62,569 nt of DNA, from assembly GCA_964608095.1 (NCBI GenBank), contig CAZSMK010000073.1:1-62569 (forward strand). The letters are read 5' to 3'. The translations under genes were made by a program, and so were the position numbers. Below the pieces are notes generated by a model that ran no database searches, was not told the origin of the DNA, and saw nothing but the letters and a program-made list of their open reading frames with translations. The DNA comes from CAZSMK01 sp964608095 (GTDB taxonomy: Bacteria > Sumerlaeota > Sumerlaeia > MWCT01 > JAGHBZ01). Below, in pieces: positions 27,606 to 36,675 of this stretch. The number at the start of each line of letters is the position of its first letter. Positions within the stretch are counted from its first letter, which is position 1.

Positions 27606-28283
27606 ATGGTGCAAAACAAGGCAGATATAAAAGTAGTCCCTCTTGTGTGCAAAACATGCGGGAGTATCCTTAAAGCCAACGAGGGTGAGGTGTTGTTTTT
27701 CTGTCCGAACTGTGAAACTGGATGGGAAATAGTCGTGAACTCGCTTGTCAAGCGGCAAGTATTTTATGCTGCACCTCATAAATCGTATCCACAGGCTCTT
27801 AAAATACTCTATCTGCCTTTCTGGGTGTATGAAATTTCCGAATTGGAAATTATGGACGAGGATAAAAAACGTAAGGATTACTTTTACCAGAAACTCGAGA
27901 ACATCAATAAAATATACGTAGAGGCGTATGATAGTTTCATGAGCAATTATTACGGAAACCTTGCACAACAATATATAACAGCTTCGGATCAATACAACCG
28001 CACGCGTCCTGAACGTATTGTGGGATGTACACGAAGCTCGGTTACGCTCGAGCCCTTTCTAAAATACTATCTTCTGCGCTTTATGGACAGGCTGCGGGAT
28101 GTAACTGATGTAGATATCGCGTTCAAAAGCACCGAGCCGGTGTTGATAGGTTTTCCTTATGCCTGGATAAGCCAACACGAAATAAAAGACCTGACCCTGG
28201 GTATGTCGATATTAACGCAGGGAATCATGAATTTCCATGTGTTCGTACGTGAATTTTATCCGCAACAAATGGGAACAGGTTGA
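27606..28283 (+). CDS. Zinc-ribbon protein C of a three-gene family
   Basis: A 225-residue protein. The ribbon has CKTCGS and CPNCETGW in the first 45 residues, then ILYLPFWVYEI at about 75. Unlike A and B it has no clear membrane helix. The remainder is predicted alpha/beta with many aromatic residues (YDSFMSNYYGNLAQQYI). It lies 56 bases after gene B. A soluble member working with two membrane members would fit a complex, but that is inference. I do not recognise a named family. Confidence 0.65.
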   Translation: MVQNKADIKVVPLVCKTCGSILKANEGEVLFFCPNCETGWEIVVNSLVKRQVFYAAPHKSYPQALKILYLPFWVYEISELEIMDEDKKRKDYFYQKLENINKIYVEAYDSFMSNYYGNLAQQYITASDQYNRTRPERIVGCTRSSVTLEPFLKYYLLRFMDRLRDVTDVDIAFKSTEPVLIGFPYAWISQHEIKDLTLGMSILTQGIMNFHVFVREFYPQQMGTG

Positions 28284-28320
28284 GCATATAACGCCCACGG
28301 GCAAGGACTGATATGAAATC

Positions 28321-29448
28321 ATGAGAGTCGCCATTGATATTAGAATGATACGACATTCCGGGATAGGCACGTACCTGAGGGGACTTCTCCGGGGACTTGC
28401 TGAAATCACACAAGAGAGTCCCGATTCTTTGTCTTTGCTCCTGGTAGGAACGACAAAGAAAGCGTACGGGATTCTTTTACCGCCGGATTCATCGGTTCAT
28501 GAATTCAACGCGCCCGTATACTCACTTCGTGAACAACTCTCATACCCGACACATAAGATTGAAACATGCGATCTTCTTCACTACCCGCACTATAACGCCC
28601 CGGTCAGGTGGAAAAGGAAACTAATCGTAAATTTTCACGATCTTAATCATCTCCTTTTTCCGCACCATTTACGCAGTCCGTTCCAAACATATTATGCCCG
28701 TTATTTTTATGGCAAAAGCGCTGCGCGCGCCGAGACTATTATTGTGCCGACGAATTTTATCCGGCAACAGGTTATCGAGCATCTCGGTGTAGCTGAAGAT
28801 ATTCCGGTTGTCGTTCCTTACGCAGCGGATGAGGAATTCAAACCTCAATCTGGAGAGACCATAGAACACGACGAGGACGTTTTGAAGAAATACCGTTTAC
28901 CTGAAGGCTACCTCCTCGCCGTAGGCATAAATAAACCGCACAAGAATCATATCTTGTTACTGCAAGCCCTGTCCCGCCTTCGAGAGCGAAACGACTCGCC
29001 CTATCTGGTTATGATCGGGTTCAACCCTGACAGGAAAAGCCGCCCGCTCATAGAATACATTATAAGGAACGATCTCGAGAAGCATGTGAAAGTGCTTGGA
29101 TTTATCCCGGGCGAAGACGTGCCGTCGATATACCGAAATGCCCGTGCGCTGGTGTTTCCCTCTTCATACGAGGGATTCGGTTTACCCGTCGTCGAGGCAA
29201 TGAAAAGCGGCACACCCGTAATCGCCTCCGATATTCCCGCTGTACGCGAGGTTGCGGGTGACGCGCCTTTGTACTTCGATCCGACCGACAGTGAAAGTCT
29301 TGTTGACGCACTTTACAAAATGGTTCACGATGAAAGTTTAAGGTCGCACACAATAGAGGCTGGGCTCGCACGCCAGGCGAAATTTTCGTGGCGACATACC
29401 GCACGTAGGACGTTGCGTCTCTATCAAACAATTACGTCTCAATCATAG
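28321..29448 (+). CDS. Family 4 glycosyltransferase
   Basis: A GT-B fold transferase of 375 residues. The N-terminus MRVAIDIRMIRHSGIGTYLRG and the C-terminal donor-binding part (PSSYEGFGLPVVEAMKSG, then VIASDIPAVREVAGDAPL) match mannosyltransferase-like GT4 enzymes. These move a sugar from a nucleotide donor to a lipid-linked glycan at the inner face of the membrane. The next glycosyltransferase gene starts directly after its stop codon, so the two are one unit with the polyprenyl-phosphate transferase that follows. Confidence 0.9.
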   Translation: MRVAIDIRMIRHSGIGTYLRGLLRGLAEITQESPDSLSLLLVGTTKKAYGILLPPDSSVHEFNAPVYSLREQLSYPTHKIETCDLLHYPHYNAPVRWKRKLIVNFHDLNHLLFPHHLRSPFQTYYARYFYGKSAARAETIIVPTNFIRQQVIEHLGVAEDIPVVVPYAADEEFKPQSGETIEHDEDVLKKYRLPEGYLLAVGINKPHKNHILLLQALSRLRERNDSPYLVMIGFNPDRKSRPLIEYIIRNDLEKHVKVLGFIPGEDVPSIYRNARALVFPSSYEGFGLPVVEAMKSGTPVIASDIPAVREVAGDAPLYFDPTDSESLVDALYKMVHDESLRSHTIEAGLARQAKFSWRHTARRTLRLYQTITSQS

Positions 29449-30558
29449 ATGAAAGTTGCCGTCATACACGATTGGTTAATTGGGATGAGGGGCGGGGAAA
29501 AAGTGCTGGAAGAGATATGCCGTATATTCCCCGACTCCGAGATTTTCACCCTATTCTATTTCCCGGGAAATATCTCACCACTCATAAACAGTCATTCCGT
29601 TCATCCTTCTTTTTTACAGAAAATACCGGGCGCGCTTAAACATTATCGCTATTTTCTCCCATTCTATCCGACCGCGGTTGAGCGATTTAATCTCGAAAAG
29701 TTCGACCTCGTGATTTCCATAAGCCATTGCGCCGCCAAGGGAGTAAAAGTCCCCGAGGGAGTACCGCATATTTGTTATTGTCTTACCCCCATGCGCTATA
29801 TCTGGGATAACTACGACGCATATTTTGCACGGGGAAGGGCATCGATAATGGTCAGAACCGCTGTGAGGGCTTTTCGTCCTTATCTGCGGCGTTGGGACGT
29901 GAAGACTGTATCGCGCGTGGATTCATTCATTGCTATTTCACAATTCGTTGCACAGCGAATACAAAACTATTATCACCGGGAACCTGAGATCATATATCCC
30001 CCGGTTGACACGGATTATTTCACACTGCCCGAATCACCTGAGAAAGAAGATTTCTACCTGATTGTGTCAGCGCTTGTTCCTTATAAGCGAATCGACCTGG
30101 CTGTGTCGGTGTTCAACCAGCTGCCGGAAAAAAGATTGAAAATTGTTGGAGTAGGCCCGGAAATTAAAAGGTTGAAGCAAATGGCGAGGGGAAATAATAT
30201 AGAATTTCTGAACTATGTAGATCAGGCGGCTTTACGCCGATTATATCAAAAGGCGTGGGCGTTGATTTTTTGCGGTGAAGAAGATTTCGGTATCGCCATG
30301 GCGGAAGCGCAGTCGTGCGGAACCCCTGTAGTGGCACATAATCGTGGCGGCGCAACCGAGATTATCGTAGATGCAAGCCTGGGGACCTTGTTCAATGAGA
30401 TGAGCGCCGAAGCGTTGCATGCTGCGATTGAAAAAACAGAAGCAGCGGAATTCAATCCTGATTCGATTAGGCGTAACGCCGGACGGTTCGGCATCGCCAG
30501 ATTTCAACATGAGTTTAAAACTACTGTGCAAAGGATGTTAGGGAAATTAAAATCATGA
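29449..30558 (+). CDS. Family 4 glycosyltransferase (WbaZ-like)
   Basis: A 369-residue GT-B protein. It opens MKVAVIHDWLIGMRGGEKVL and contains CYCLTPMRYIWDNYDAYF, typical of the WbaZ-type mannosyltransferases. The C-terminal donor site shows GEEDFGIAMAEAQSCGTPVVA. It begins immediately after the preceding gene's stop and overlaps the next gene by ATGA, indicating tight coupling. It likely adds a hexose to a lipid-linked repeat unit. Exact sugar unknown. Confidence 0.9.
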   Translation: MKVAVIHDWLIGMRGGEKVLEEICRIFPDSEIFTLFYFPGNISPLINSHSVHPSFLQKIPGALKHYRYFLPFYPTAVERFNLEKFDLVISISHCAAKGVKVPEGVPHICYCLTPMRYIWDNYDAYFARGRASIMVRTAVRAFRPYLRRWDVKTVSRVDSFIAISQFVAQRIQNYYHREPEIIYPPVDTDYFTLPESPEKEDFYLIVSALVPYKRIDLAVSVFNQLPEKRLKIVGVGPEIKRLKQMARGNNIEFLNYVDQAALRRLYQKAWALIFCGEEDFGIAMAEAQSCGTPVVAHNRGGATEIIVDASLGTLFNEMSAEALHAAIEKTEAAEFNPDSIRRNAGRFGIARFQHEFKTTVQRMLGKLKS

Positions 30559-31946
30559 TGCGGCGAAAATTACCCGGTATTCCAATCGCTACCTTCGTAA
30601 CAGACCTTGTTACTGTGCTTATCGCACTTGTGGTATCGTATCACATCCGTTTCCATCTTCGATTTGTGCCGGTAACCAAGGGATACATTCCGCAGGAATA
30701 TATAAGGTTACTTCCTTTTGCGACTTTTATGTGGCTCATTACAATGAATCTTGTAGGATTACATCGAGCAGGAGAACCGATATTCAACCTTGAAATCTTC
30801 AAGAAAATCATCAAATCCTCGGCAATAGTTTTCCTCATAATTGTATCGATCAACTTTTTCCTGCGGGAGGCGTCTTACTCGCGTCTGCTTTTCATGATTG
30901 CGCCTCTTGTGGTGATAGTTTGTACCACCCTATCACGGATACTTCTATCCGAACTCGTAAGACAATTGGTATGGAAAAAAGGCAAGGGAGTGTTGAGGCT
31001 CTTAATAATCGGGACAGGACCGATGGCGGAAACGCTTGTAAAACGCCTTAACCAGAAACCTTTGAACTATAAAATTGTAGGGCTGCTTGCGACCGATGAA
31101 GGTAAGGTGGGAGAACATGTATATGGATTTCCGGTGCTTGGAAGGTACGAGGAAACGCCGGAGATAGCGGAAAAACAAAAGATAGATTCTGTCATTGTTG
31201 CGGATGCCAACCTGTCGAATTCAAAATTAATGGAGCTTTTGATCGAGAGTTCAAAACATCTTGTTGACGTCAAGTTTGTTCCCGGGATTATGGAAATCAT
31301 GCTGCGGGAAGCCAGCATTCAGCAGGTCGAGGGCATCCCACTGCTCGGTCTGCGTGATACGCCTCTGCAAGGTTGGAACATATTATTCAAACGCACCTTC
31401 GACCTCCTCATTGACATTCCCCTGATTATACTCTTATCGCCGGTTTTCCTGTTGATAGCCATACTCATAAAGATAGATTCACGCGGTCCCATTTTTTACA
31501 CACAGGAACGAATGGGTCTGGATGGGTATCATTTCAGGATTATAAAGTTCAGGTCGATGTTCAGCGACGCGGAGGACAGGACTGGCCCGACTTTCGCCGA
31601 AAAAGACGATCCACGATGCACACGAATCGGGAGAATAATCCGCCGGTTCAACCTCGACGAGTTGCCGCAACTGTTCAACGTACTCATCGGCGACATGAGC
31701 CTTGTAGGACCACGCCCGGAACGACCTCATTTCGTTCAGCAGTTCAAGGAAATGCTGCCCGACTATATGTTGCGCCACAGGGTCAAGTCGGGTCTTACGG
31801 GATGGGCTCAGGTGAATGGTTTGAGAGGAAACACCTCGATTAAGGAACGGATCAAGTACGATCTTTATTATATAGAGAACTGGTCGCTCTGGCTGGACGT
31901 TAAAATTATTCTCCTCACCCTGTTTGCCCAGAAAAACGCATATTGA
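30555..31946 (+). CDS. Undecaprenyl-phosphate sugar phosphotransferase (WcaJ-type)
   Basis: A 463-residue membrane enzyme that loads the first sugar phosphate onto undecaprenyl phosphate. The N-terminal half has four to five hydrophobic helices and a CoA-binding-like Rossmann region (LLIIGTGPMAETLVKRL). The C-terminal catalytic bacterial sugar transferase domain has KRTFDLLIDIPLIILLSPVF, KFRSMFSDAE, RRFNLDELPQLFNVL, GDMSLVGPRPE and SGLTGWAQVNGLRG. This is the standard layout of initiating glucose or galactose transferases. It probably starts the glycan finished by the neighbouring transferases and polymerised by the O-antigen-ligase-like protein at 33547-35430. Confidence 0.93.
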   Translation: MMRRKLPGIPIATFVTDLVTVLIALVVSYHIRFHLRFVPVTKGYIPQEYIRLLPFATFMWLITMNLVGLHRAGEPIFNLEIFKKIIKSSAIVFLIIVSINFFLREASYSRLLFMIAPLVVIVCTTLSRILLSELVRQLVWKKGKGVLRLLIIGTGPMAETLVKRLNQKPLNYKIVGLLATDEGKVGEHVYGFPVLGRYEETPEIAEKQKIDSVIVADANLSNSKLMELLIESSKHLVDVKFVPGIMEIMLREASIQQVEGIPLLGLRDTPLQGWNILFKRTFDLLIDIPLIILLSPVFLLIAILIKIDSRGPIFYTQERMGLDGYHFRIIKFRSMFSDAEDRTGPTFAEKDDPRCTRIGRIIRRFNLDELPQLFNVLIGDMSLVGPRPERPHFVQQFKEMLPDYMLRHRVKSGLTGWAQVNGLRGNTSIKERIKYDLYYIENWSLWLDVKIILLTLFAQKNAY

Positions 31947-31985
31947 GCGTGGGTGTATGACCTGAGCGACTCAGTCACCCCGGGG

Positions 31986-32138
31986 CTATATCCCTTCTTC
32001 TTTTTCCTCTTTAAAGAGGTCTTCGAGAAACTCTTTTATCTCTTTTCTGCATCCTAATCCGAGGTGCCGGGCGCCAAAAAAGAATCCGGAAAAAATTAAA
32101 ATGATAAAGATTAAGGTGAGGACTTCACCGATTTTCAC
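31986..32138 (-). CDS. 50-residue single-helix membrane miniprotein
   Basis: A short frame not usually called. It starts GTG at 32138, sharing bases with the stop of the upstream ankyrin gene (GTGA overlap), and ends TAG at 31986-31988. Translation begins MKIGEVLTLIFIILIFSGFF, a single hydrophobic helix. A basic turn (GARHLGLGCRKEI) and a strongly acidic, amphipathic tail (KEFLEDLFKEEKEEGI) follow. The stop-start overlap and the clean helix-plus-tail plan support a real gene cotranslated with the ankyrin protein. Function unknown. Confidence 0.55.
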   Translation of the reverse strand: MKIGEVLTLIFIILIFSGFFFGARHLGLGCRKEIKEFLEDLFKEEKEEGI

Positions 32139-32407
32139 CCCTTTTTCCAGTAGGTCACCATGGTACCGGGGTCGGCGCCTTTATAGAGCAAGAGATACAC
32201 GATTTCATTTTTGTCGGCTTCAGCCGCCACGTGGAGCAACGTGTTGCCCTCGTCATCATAAGAAGCATCAAGGTCTACCTTTACCGGCAGTCGCTCCAGT
32301 ATATTAAAAGATTCTTCCCTGACAATCTCGTGAACATCCTCTATTACCTCGTTCATCTTTATTTCATGTTGGGCACGTGTCATCAAAAAGCACATCGGAA
32401 AAATCAA
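32135..32407 (-). CDS. Short exported ankyrin-repeat protein
   Basis: Ninety residues when read from TTG 32407. A hydrophobic N-terminus (IFPMCFLM) may be a signal or anchor. The in-frame sequence upstream (YGKYARILPAIL) extends it, so the true start may be farther left on this strand at a non-ATG codon. The C-terminal half is one ankyrin repeat, DDEGNTLLHVAAEADKNEIV then YLLLYKGADP, where family members usually carry several. It is cotranslated with the membrane miniprotein at 31986-32138. It may be a decayed fragment or a small protein-binding module. Confidence 0.55.
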   Translation of the reverse strand: MIFPMCFLMTRAQHEIKMNEVIEDVHEIVREESFNILERLPVKVDLDASYDDEGNTLLHVAAEADKNEIVYLLLYKGADPGTMVTYWKKG

Positions 32408-32520
32408 AATAGCAGGGAGAATCCTTGCATATTTGCCATAGCTTCGTCACTCTACGAAATAAAAGGGGGATTATAATTCACTTACAGCCTCAAAAATGTC
32501 GCTATCTCAAGATCGGCTGA

Positions 32521-33291
32521 TTATGTAAATTTTCGTGGAATTCCGTCCTGATCGATCGCCAGGAGGGGCTTGATGTTATGCTCTTCAAGGCGTTTTATTA
32601 CGTGGGGGTATAGAATGATATATTCCTTCTCGACATCCGACGCAAGCGAAGGATTGATATCGTGAATAGTCTGGAGCAACTGCAGAAAATTTTCTCTGGG
32701 CGAAATGGAAAGCATAACCGCAGGATGACAGCTGATACCCGCGTTTGACAGGTTTTTGAGTGAATCGATCTGGTAAGAAAAGTAATGGGGTTCGGCGAGG
32801 GTGAGTTTTGAAAATTCATCGGGATTTGTTCCTTTTAAAGAAACCCGCACATGAAGGTTTTTGAATCTCGCCAAGTCCCGGGCGTATTCCTCGTCTATAA
32901 GGAGTCCGTTGGTCTCGAGTATGAAAGAAAATGAAGTAGTATCGACTAAATGAAGAATTTTCAGGAGGTGCTCTTTGCAAAGGGTGGGTTCGTTACCGCT
33001 GATTCTGAGCTGATGATAGCGACGTTTTTTTGCATAACCTATCAGGGCATGAAAGATTTGTTCCGGCGAATAGAAACGCCCGACTTCACCCGGGAAATCG
33101 CGCGGTTTATCACTATAACAAAACACGCATTTCAGGATGCACCCACAACAATCGGCTGTCGCAATCCCGCCATACCATGCACCACCCCTTACCAGTCGGT
33201 AATAGCGACGTTGATTATCCTTACATACTTCTGAGATGACCTGCTCTTTTATTTTAAAAGGATCGATCACAATTGTGCCTCGACCGCGCAT
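32521..33291 (-). CDS. Radical SAM protein
   Basis: A 256-residue radical SAM enzyme with the cluster motif C51-x3-C55-x2-C58 in CCGCILKCVFCYSDKPRDFP. It continues with LRISGNEPTL (GNE variant of the GGE motif) and FILETNGLLID. No auxiliary-cluster cysteines are apparent at the C-terminus. The layout resembles activating-enzyme-like or archaeal-type stand-alone radical SAM proteins. It lies alone between the ankyrin unit and the O-antigen ligase. Reaction unknown. Confidence 0.85.
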   Translation of the reverse strand: MRGRGTIVIDPFKIKEQVISEVCKDNQRRYYRLVRGGAWYGGIATADCCGCILKCVFCYSDKPRDFPGEVGRFYSPEQIFHALIGYAKKRRYHQLRISGNEPTLCKEHLLKILHLVDTTSFSFILETNGLLIDEEYARDLARFKNLHVRVSLKGTNPDEFSKLTLAEPHYFSYQIDSLKNLSNAGISCHPAVMLSISPRENFLQLLQTIHDINPSLASDVEKEYIILYPHVIKRLEEHNIKPLLAIDQDGIPRKFT

Positions 33292-33546
33292 AACCTCTTC
33301 ATCTGTATTTTAAAGATGTACAATATTTACAAACTATGATTTATAAATCAATTATTTTCATAATGCAGCCAATCCTTTATTGTTTCCTTTCCTTGTTATA
33401 CTTTTACAGGATAACGCATTTACTCGCCTTACGTTCATCAATGATGGGTATTTTTTCTCTGCGGGACACACGGAAATCCGAAGGTTACGATTACGCAATG
33501 AACGCAAGTGCAAGTAGAATTGGGAGTGTTCTCAACCGTAAGCTGG

Positions 33547-35430
33547 TTAAGGGAATTCGTGGTATTTTTGAAGCCATTGGTATTCTTCCGGGTAGAGATA
33601 TATCCCACGGGGAAATCGTTCAAAATACACCATAAAGTTTTCAGCAGCACGGTCGAAATCTCCAAGCATGTAATACGCGTATCCTAACCGATAAAAGGTC
33701 TCGGTTGCCAACAGACGTTCCTGAACCTTTCTTACCTGCGCAATTGCTTCCTCGTATCGTCCCTGTTCAAGTAAAAAGGCGCTGTATGCGGAACGGCAGT
33801 CAGAGTGATCTTCCCAGATATTAAGAGCCTCGATGAAGTATTCATCCGCTTGTTGCCGTTTTCCCATGTCCAGTGCAACGCGTGCTTTTTTATAGGCAAT
33901 GTCGCTCACGAGGGGGCGGATAGTGGAGACCGTAATCCAGAATGCAAGTGCAAAGACCAGCGCAGTAAGAACGATTTTCAATGCTGGTCGTGGACGCCTG
34001 AGTCCGAATTTGACTATTTGGGGTGTCCGCATCTGTTCCATCTCGACAGTCAGGTAAAAGGGCGCCCTTTGGAACTCGACCGGTATAAGCCGCCCCCTGC
34101 CGAAACGGCTCTTGTCGAGCAGCGCCGGAGGGATGGAGAGAAGCACAAAGAAGTACATTCTGCTTGTGGGTAGCTGGAGCAAAAAATTCAACTGCGCTTC
34201 GATAACAAAGGCCGCCATCATGGATAGCAATCCCAGGCGAATAAGATAGTTGATCCTCGTCGAGCGTGGAAGTTCCTGGAGCAGATGCTGGAAGAAGACT
34301 GCGGTCAGAAATAAAAGGATAGCGAAGCCGGGAATGCCGAGCTCAGCCCATGCCTGAAGCAAGGCATTATGTGCAGCATTAGTATAGAGACCGGCATAGG
34401 TACCCAATGAAGGTGAAGTAATTAATAAAGGAGAAACGTGCTGGACATAAAAGTAGGTAAAATTCCCGGCGCCCACGCCAAAGAGAGAATGATGTCGAAT
34501 TACCTCGAGCGAGTTGAGCCAGATTGCCAGTCGCGTGGGACCGCCTGCATGCCATCGTGCCGAGCCGAAGGCCTCCTGCCATAGCGACGGTTTGTGGGGA
34601 TTAAGGGGATTAGGTGTCAGGTAAAAAGCCAACACAATGATTCCGAGGACGAGGATGGCAAGAAAACGTTTTCTGTGTTTTCGCCATAACCGGTCGAGTT
34701 CGAGTCGGTACAAACCATATAGCATGACAGCGATACCAGCGACCAAGCCCAGATTCGAACCAACCGACCAACACACAAAAAGACCTGCGCCCATGATTAA
34801 AATTAACAGGAGGAGCGTGGCTTCACGCCATTTGCGCCGGACGTATATAAAGAAAAGAATAGCAATGATAAGGCAAAGAGAGAGATGGTCTCCAATATGG
34901 TTAGTATTGCCGAAGCCTGCGCTGAGGAAGCCCCGCCAATCCGATAGTTTTGACACAATGCCGATACCGCCGTAGCCTGTCTTTACAGCGACGTCCTGTA
35001 AAAGAACCCAGAGTCCGGTTGCCACACCGCCGGCTATCATAACCCATGCAAGGACAACGACGCGCACTTTGTTCCGCATCAAGTAATCCTGGAGCAGCAG
35101 GGCAAACACAAATAAAGAAAGGGTAAGCGAGACGTGCTCCCATGCTAAAGAGAAACTACCCGCATACACGAGAGTTAAACTATTCCAGAGCGCAAAGCAC
35201 GCGAGGGCTGCGTTAATAACACTGAGCCTTAGCTGGAAACCTTTTTCGAGATAAAGCCAGCGTAGAAACGTAAAAAGCGCGAGAAGAAGAACGAGGATTT
35301 TAATCCATACAGCCTTAGGCAGAATAAAGGAATCATAAGCGTGCGGAAGAATGAACAAGGGCGTTGCCCCGACCAGGAGAAAAATAGTCGCGGTACGCCC
35401 CCACCGGGTGAATTTATCGAGCCAAGTCAT
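33547..35430 (-). CDS. O-antigen ligase / polymerase-type membrane protein with TPR tail
   Basis: A 627-residue protein with about a dozen hydrophobic helices and the Wzy_C / O-antigen ligase core. The core has FGVGAGNFTYFYVQH in the large periplasmic loop, then AHNALLQAWAELGIPGFAIL. The last 130 residues hold TPR-like helices (ADEYFIEALNIWEDH, EEAIAQVRKVQERL, FYRLGYAYYMLGDFDRAAENF). Such proteins polymerise surface glycan or transfer it to its final acceptor in the periplasm. This fits the transferase genes at 28.3-31.9 kb, although it is on the opposite strand. The start is ATG 35430 without a clear ribosome site. Confidence 0.88.
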   Translation of the reverse strand: MTWLDKFTRWGRTATIFLLVGATPLFILPHAYDSFILPKAVWIKILVLLLALFTFLRWLYLEKGFQLRLSVINAALACFALWNSLTLVYAGSFSLAWEHVSLTLSLFVFALLLQDYLMRNKVRVVVLAWVMIAGGVATGLWVLLQDVAVKTGYGGIGIVSKLSDWRGFLSAGFGNTNHIGDHLSLCLIIAILFFIYVRRKWREATLLLLILIMGAGLFVCWSVGSNLGLVAGIAVMLYGLYRLELDRLWRKHRKRFLAILVLGIIVLAFYLTPNPLNPHKPSLWQEAFGSARWHAGGPTRLAIWLNSLEVIRHHSLFGVGAGNFTYFYVQHVSPLLITSPSLGTYAGLYTNAAHNALLQAWAELGIPGFAILLFLTAVFFQHLLQELPRSTRINYLIRLGLLSMMAAFVIEAQLNFLLQLPTSRMYFFVLLSIPPALLDKSRFGRGRLIPVEFQRAPFYLTVEMEQMRTPQIVKFGLRRPRPALKIVLTALVFALAFWITVSTIRPLVSDIAYKKARVALDMGKRQQADEYFIEALNIWEDHSDCRSAYSAFLLEQGRYEEAIAQVRKVQERLLATETFYRLGYAYYMLGDFDRAAENFMVYFERFPRGIYLYPEEYQWLQKYHEFP

Positions 35431-35892
35431 TGTGTTGTGAATTATTGTTTATAGTCCGTTAAAATTCACCACGACTATACAATCAGCAGGGCGGAATATC
35501 CAAAACTTTTTATACCGCGGGATGTGGTGTCTCTCCTATCCTGCTCGTGCTCATAATCGTGCTCGTATTCGTACTCGTATTCGTACTCGTATTCGAATAA
35601 CGTTGTTACCGATAGCGATTTCGATTTCGATAGCGATAAATTTTTCGTGCATGAAGCCTGAAAAGCCCAGCATATCCTCTTAAGTAAATTCACAAAATCT
35701 CCTTCCAGCGGTATCTGTTCTATAAGAGAAAAAAACGAAAAAATGTGAAAAAAAGCTTGTAGTGTGTGGAGAGTGTTTGGTAAAAATATATTAATACCAT
35801 TAAAATAATAGGAATTGTAGGGTTTCGCGCGTCCTCTCTTGCTTTCCTCGAGAGAAGACAACGCCCTTTTAAAAGAACGAGGGTGGTAGAGT
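35431..35892. repeat. Intergenic region with six-base degenerate tandem tract
   Basis: No gene. Bases 35541-35598 are built of CGTNNT-type six-base units (CGTGCT, CGTATT, CGTACT repeated). Bases 35609-35637 are GATAGCGATT/TCGATT units. On the minus strand the first tract reads as Glu-Tyr/Glu-His runs, a false open frame. The right end carries the cysE leader, where no riboswitch or T-box was recognised. Confidence 0.65.
35541..35637. repeat. Degenerate six-base tandem tract
   Basis: CGTGCT/CGTATT/CGTACT units in register, then GATAGCGATT/TCGATT units. Periodicity of six holds through most of the tract. Similar units recur at about 17460, 38824, 39568 and 62163. Confidence 0.7.
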
Positions 35893-36588
35893 ATGATAGC
35901 ACAACTCAAAGAAATAGTTACCCGCATAAGGGAAGACATCCAGACGGTGTTCAAAAAAGACCCTGCCGCACACAGTGTCGTTGAGGTGCTCTTCTGCTAT
36001 CCCGGCTTACATGCTATATGGGCGCATCGTATAGCCCACTGGCTGTGGACAAGGGGACTACGCTTTCCTGCGCGGTTTCTGTCGCATATCAGCCGCCTGC
36101 TTACGCAAATTGAAATTCACCCCGGCGCCACAATCGGACGTCGTTTCTTCATCGATCATGGCAACGGTGTCGTTATCGGCGAGACCGCTGAAATCGGTGA
36201 TGATGTGCTTCTATACCAGGGCGTGACACTCGGCGGCGTGAGTCTCGAAAAGAAAAAACGCCACCCTACTATAGGTAACAACGTCGTGATAGGAGCCGGA
36301 GCAATCGTTCTTGGACCGTTCAAAGTCGGCGATGGAGCGCGTATCGGCGCCGGCACCGTGGTCATAAAACCGGTTCCCGAAGGCGCGACCATGGTAGGAG
36401 TACCGGGTAAACTGGCAAAGGCGAGAGAAGAGTCGCTCAAGATACTGGACCACGCAAAACTGCCCGATCCAATCGCCGAATCTATCCAGGAAATCATCGA
36501 ACGGCAGAACGAAATCGATGATAAGATAACGCGGCTTGTCGCAGATATGAAAAACATTGAACAAGGTAATGTGTATCATGTGTCGTAG
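35893..36588 (+). CDS. cysE: Serine O-acetyltransferase
   Basis: Makes O-acetylserine from serine and acetyl-CoA for cysteine synthesis. The 231-residue protein has the family's N-terminal helices (HSVVEVLFCYPGLHAIWAHR) and a left-handed beta-helix of hexapeptide repeats. The helix carries the active-site stretch HPGATIGRRFFIDHGNGVVI and GVTLGGVSLEKKKRHPTIG. The C-terminal extension after residue 190 is helical. It starts ATG 35893 behind a weak GGTGG site. The next two genes, nifS and nifU, use cysteine as sulfur donor, so the trio forms a cysteine-to-Fe-S module. Confidence 0.93.
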   Translation: MIAQLKEIVTRIREDIQTVFKKDPAAHSVVEVLFCYPGLHAIWAHRIAHWLWTRGLRFPARFLSHISRLLTQIEIHPGATIGRRFFIDHGNGVVIGETAEIGDDVLLYQGVTLGGVSLEKKKRHPTIGNNVVIGAGAIVLGPFKVGDGARIGAGTVVIKPVPEGATMVGVPGKLAKAREESLKILDHAKLPDPIAESIQEIIERQNEIDDKITRLVADMKNIEQGNVYHVS

Positions 36589-36675
36589 AACACCACGAGT
36601 ATGGAGAGAATTCTCGAAAGGGAACGCCGAAAAACGCGTGAAGGGATCTCAAAAATATAATGAAGGGAGATAGGA

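Noticed and set aside
31947..31985. Hairpin TGACCTGAG-CGA-CTCAGTCA as terminator after the sugar transferase gene
   Set aside because: The stem has a bulge and no T run follows, so it is too weak to call.
35475..35954. Minus-strand frame encoding Glu-Tyr/Glu-His runs
   Set aside because: The runs come from the six-base tandem tract; the frame overlaps cysE and has no ribosome site or protein-like composition outside the tract.
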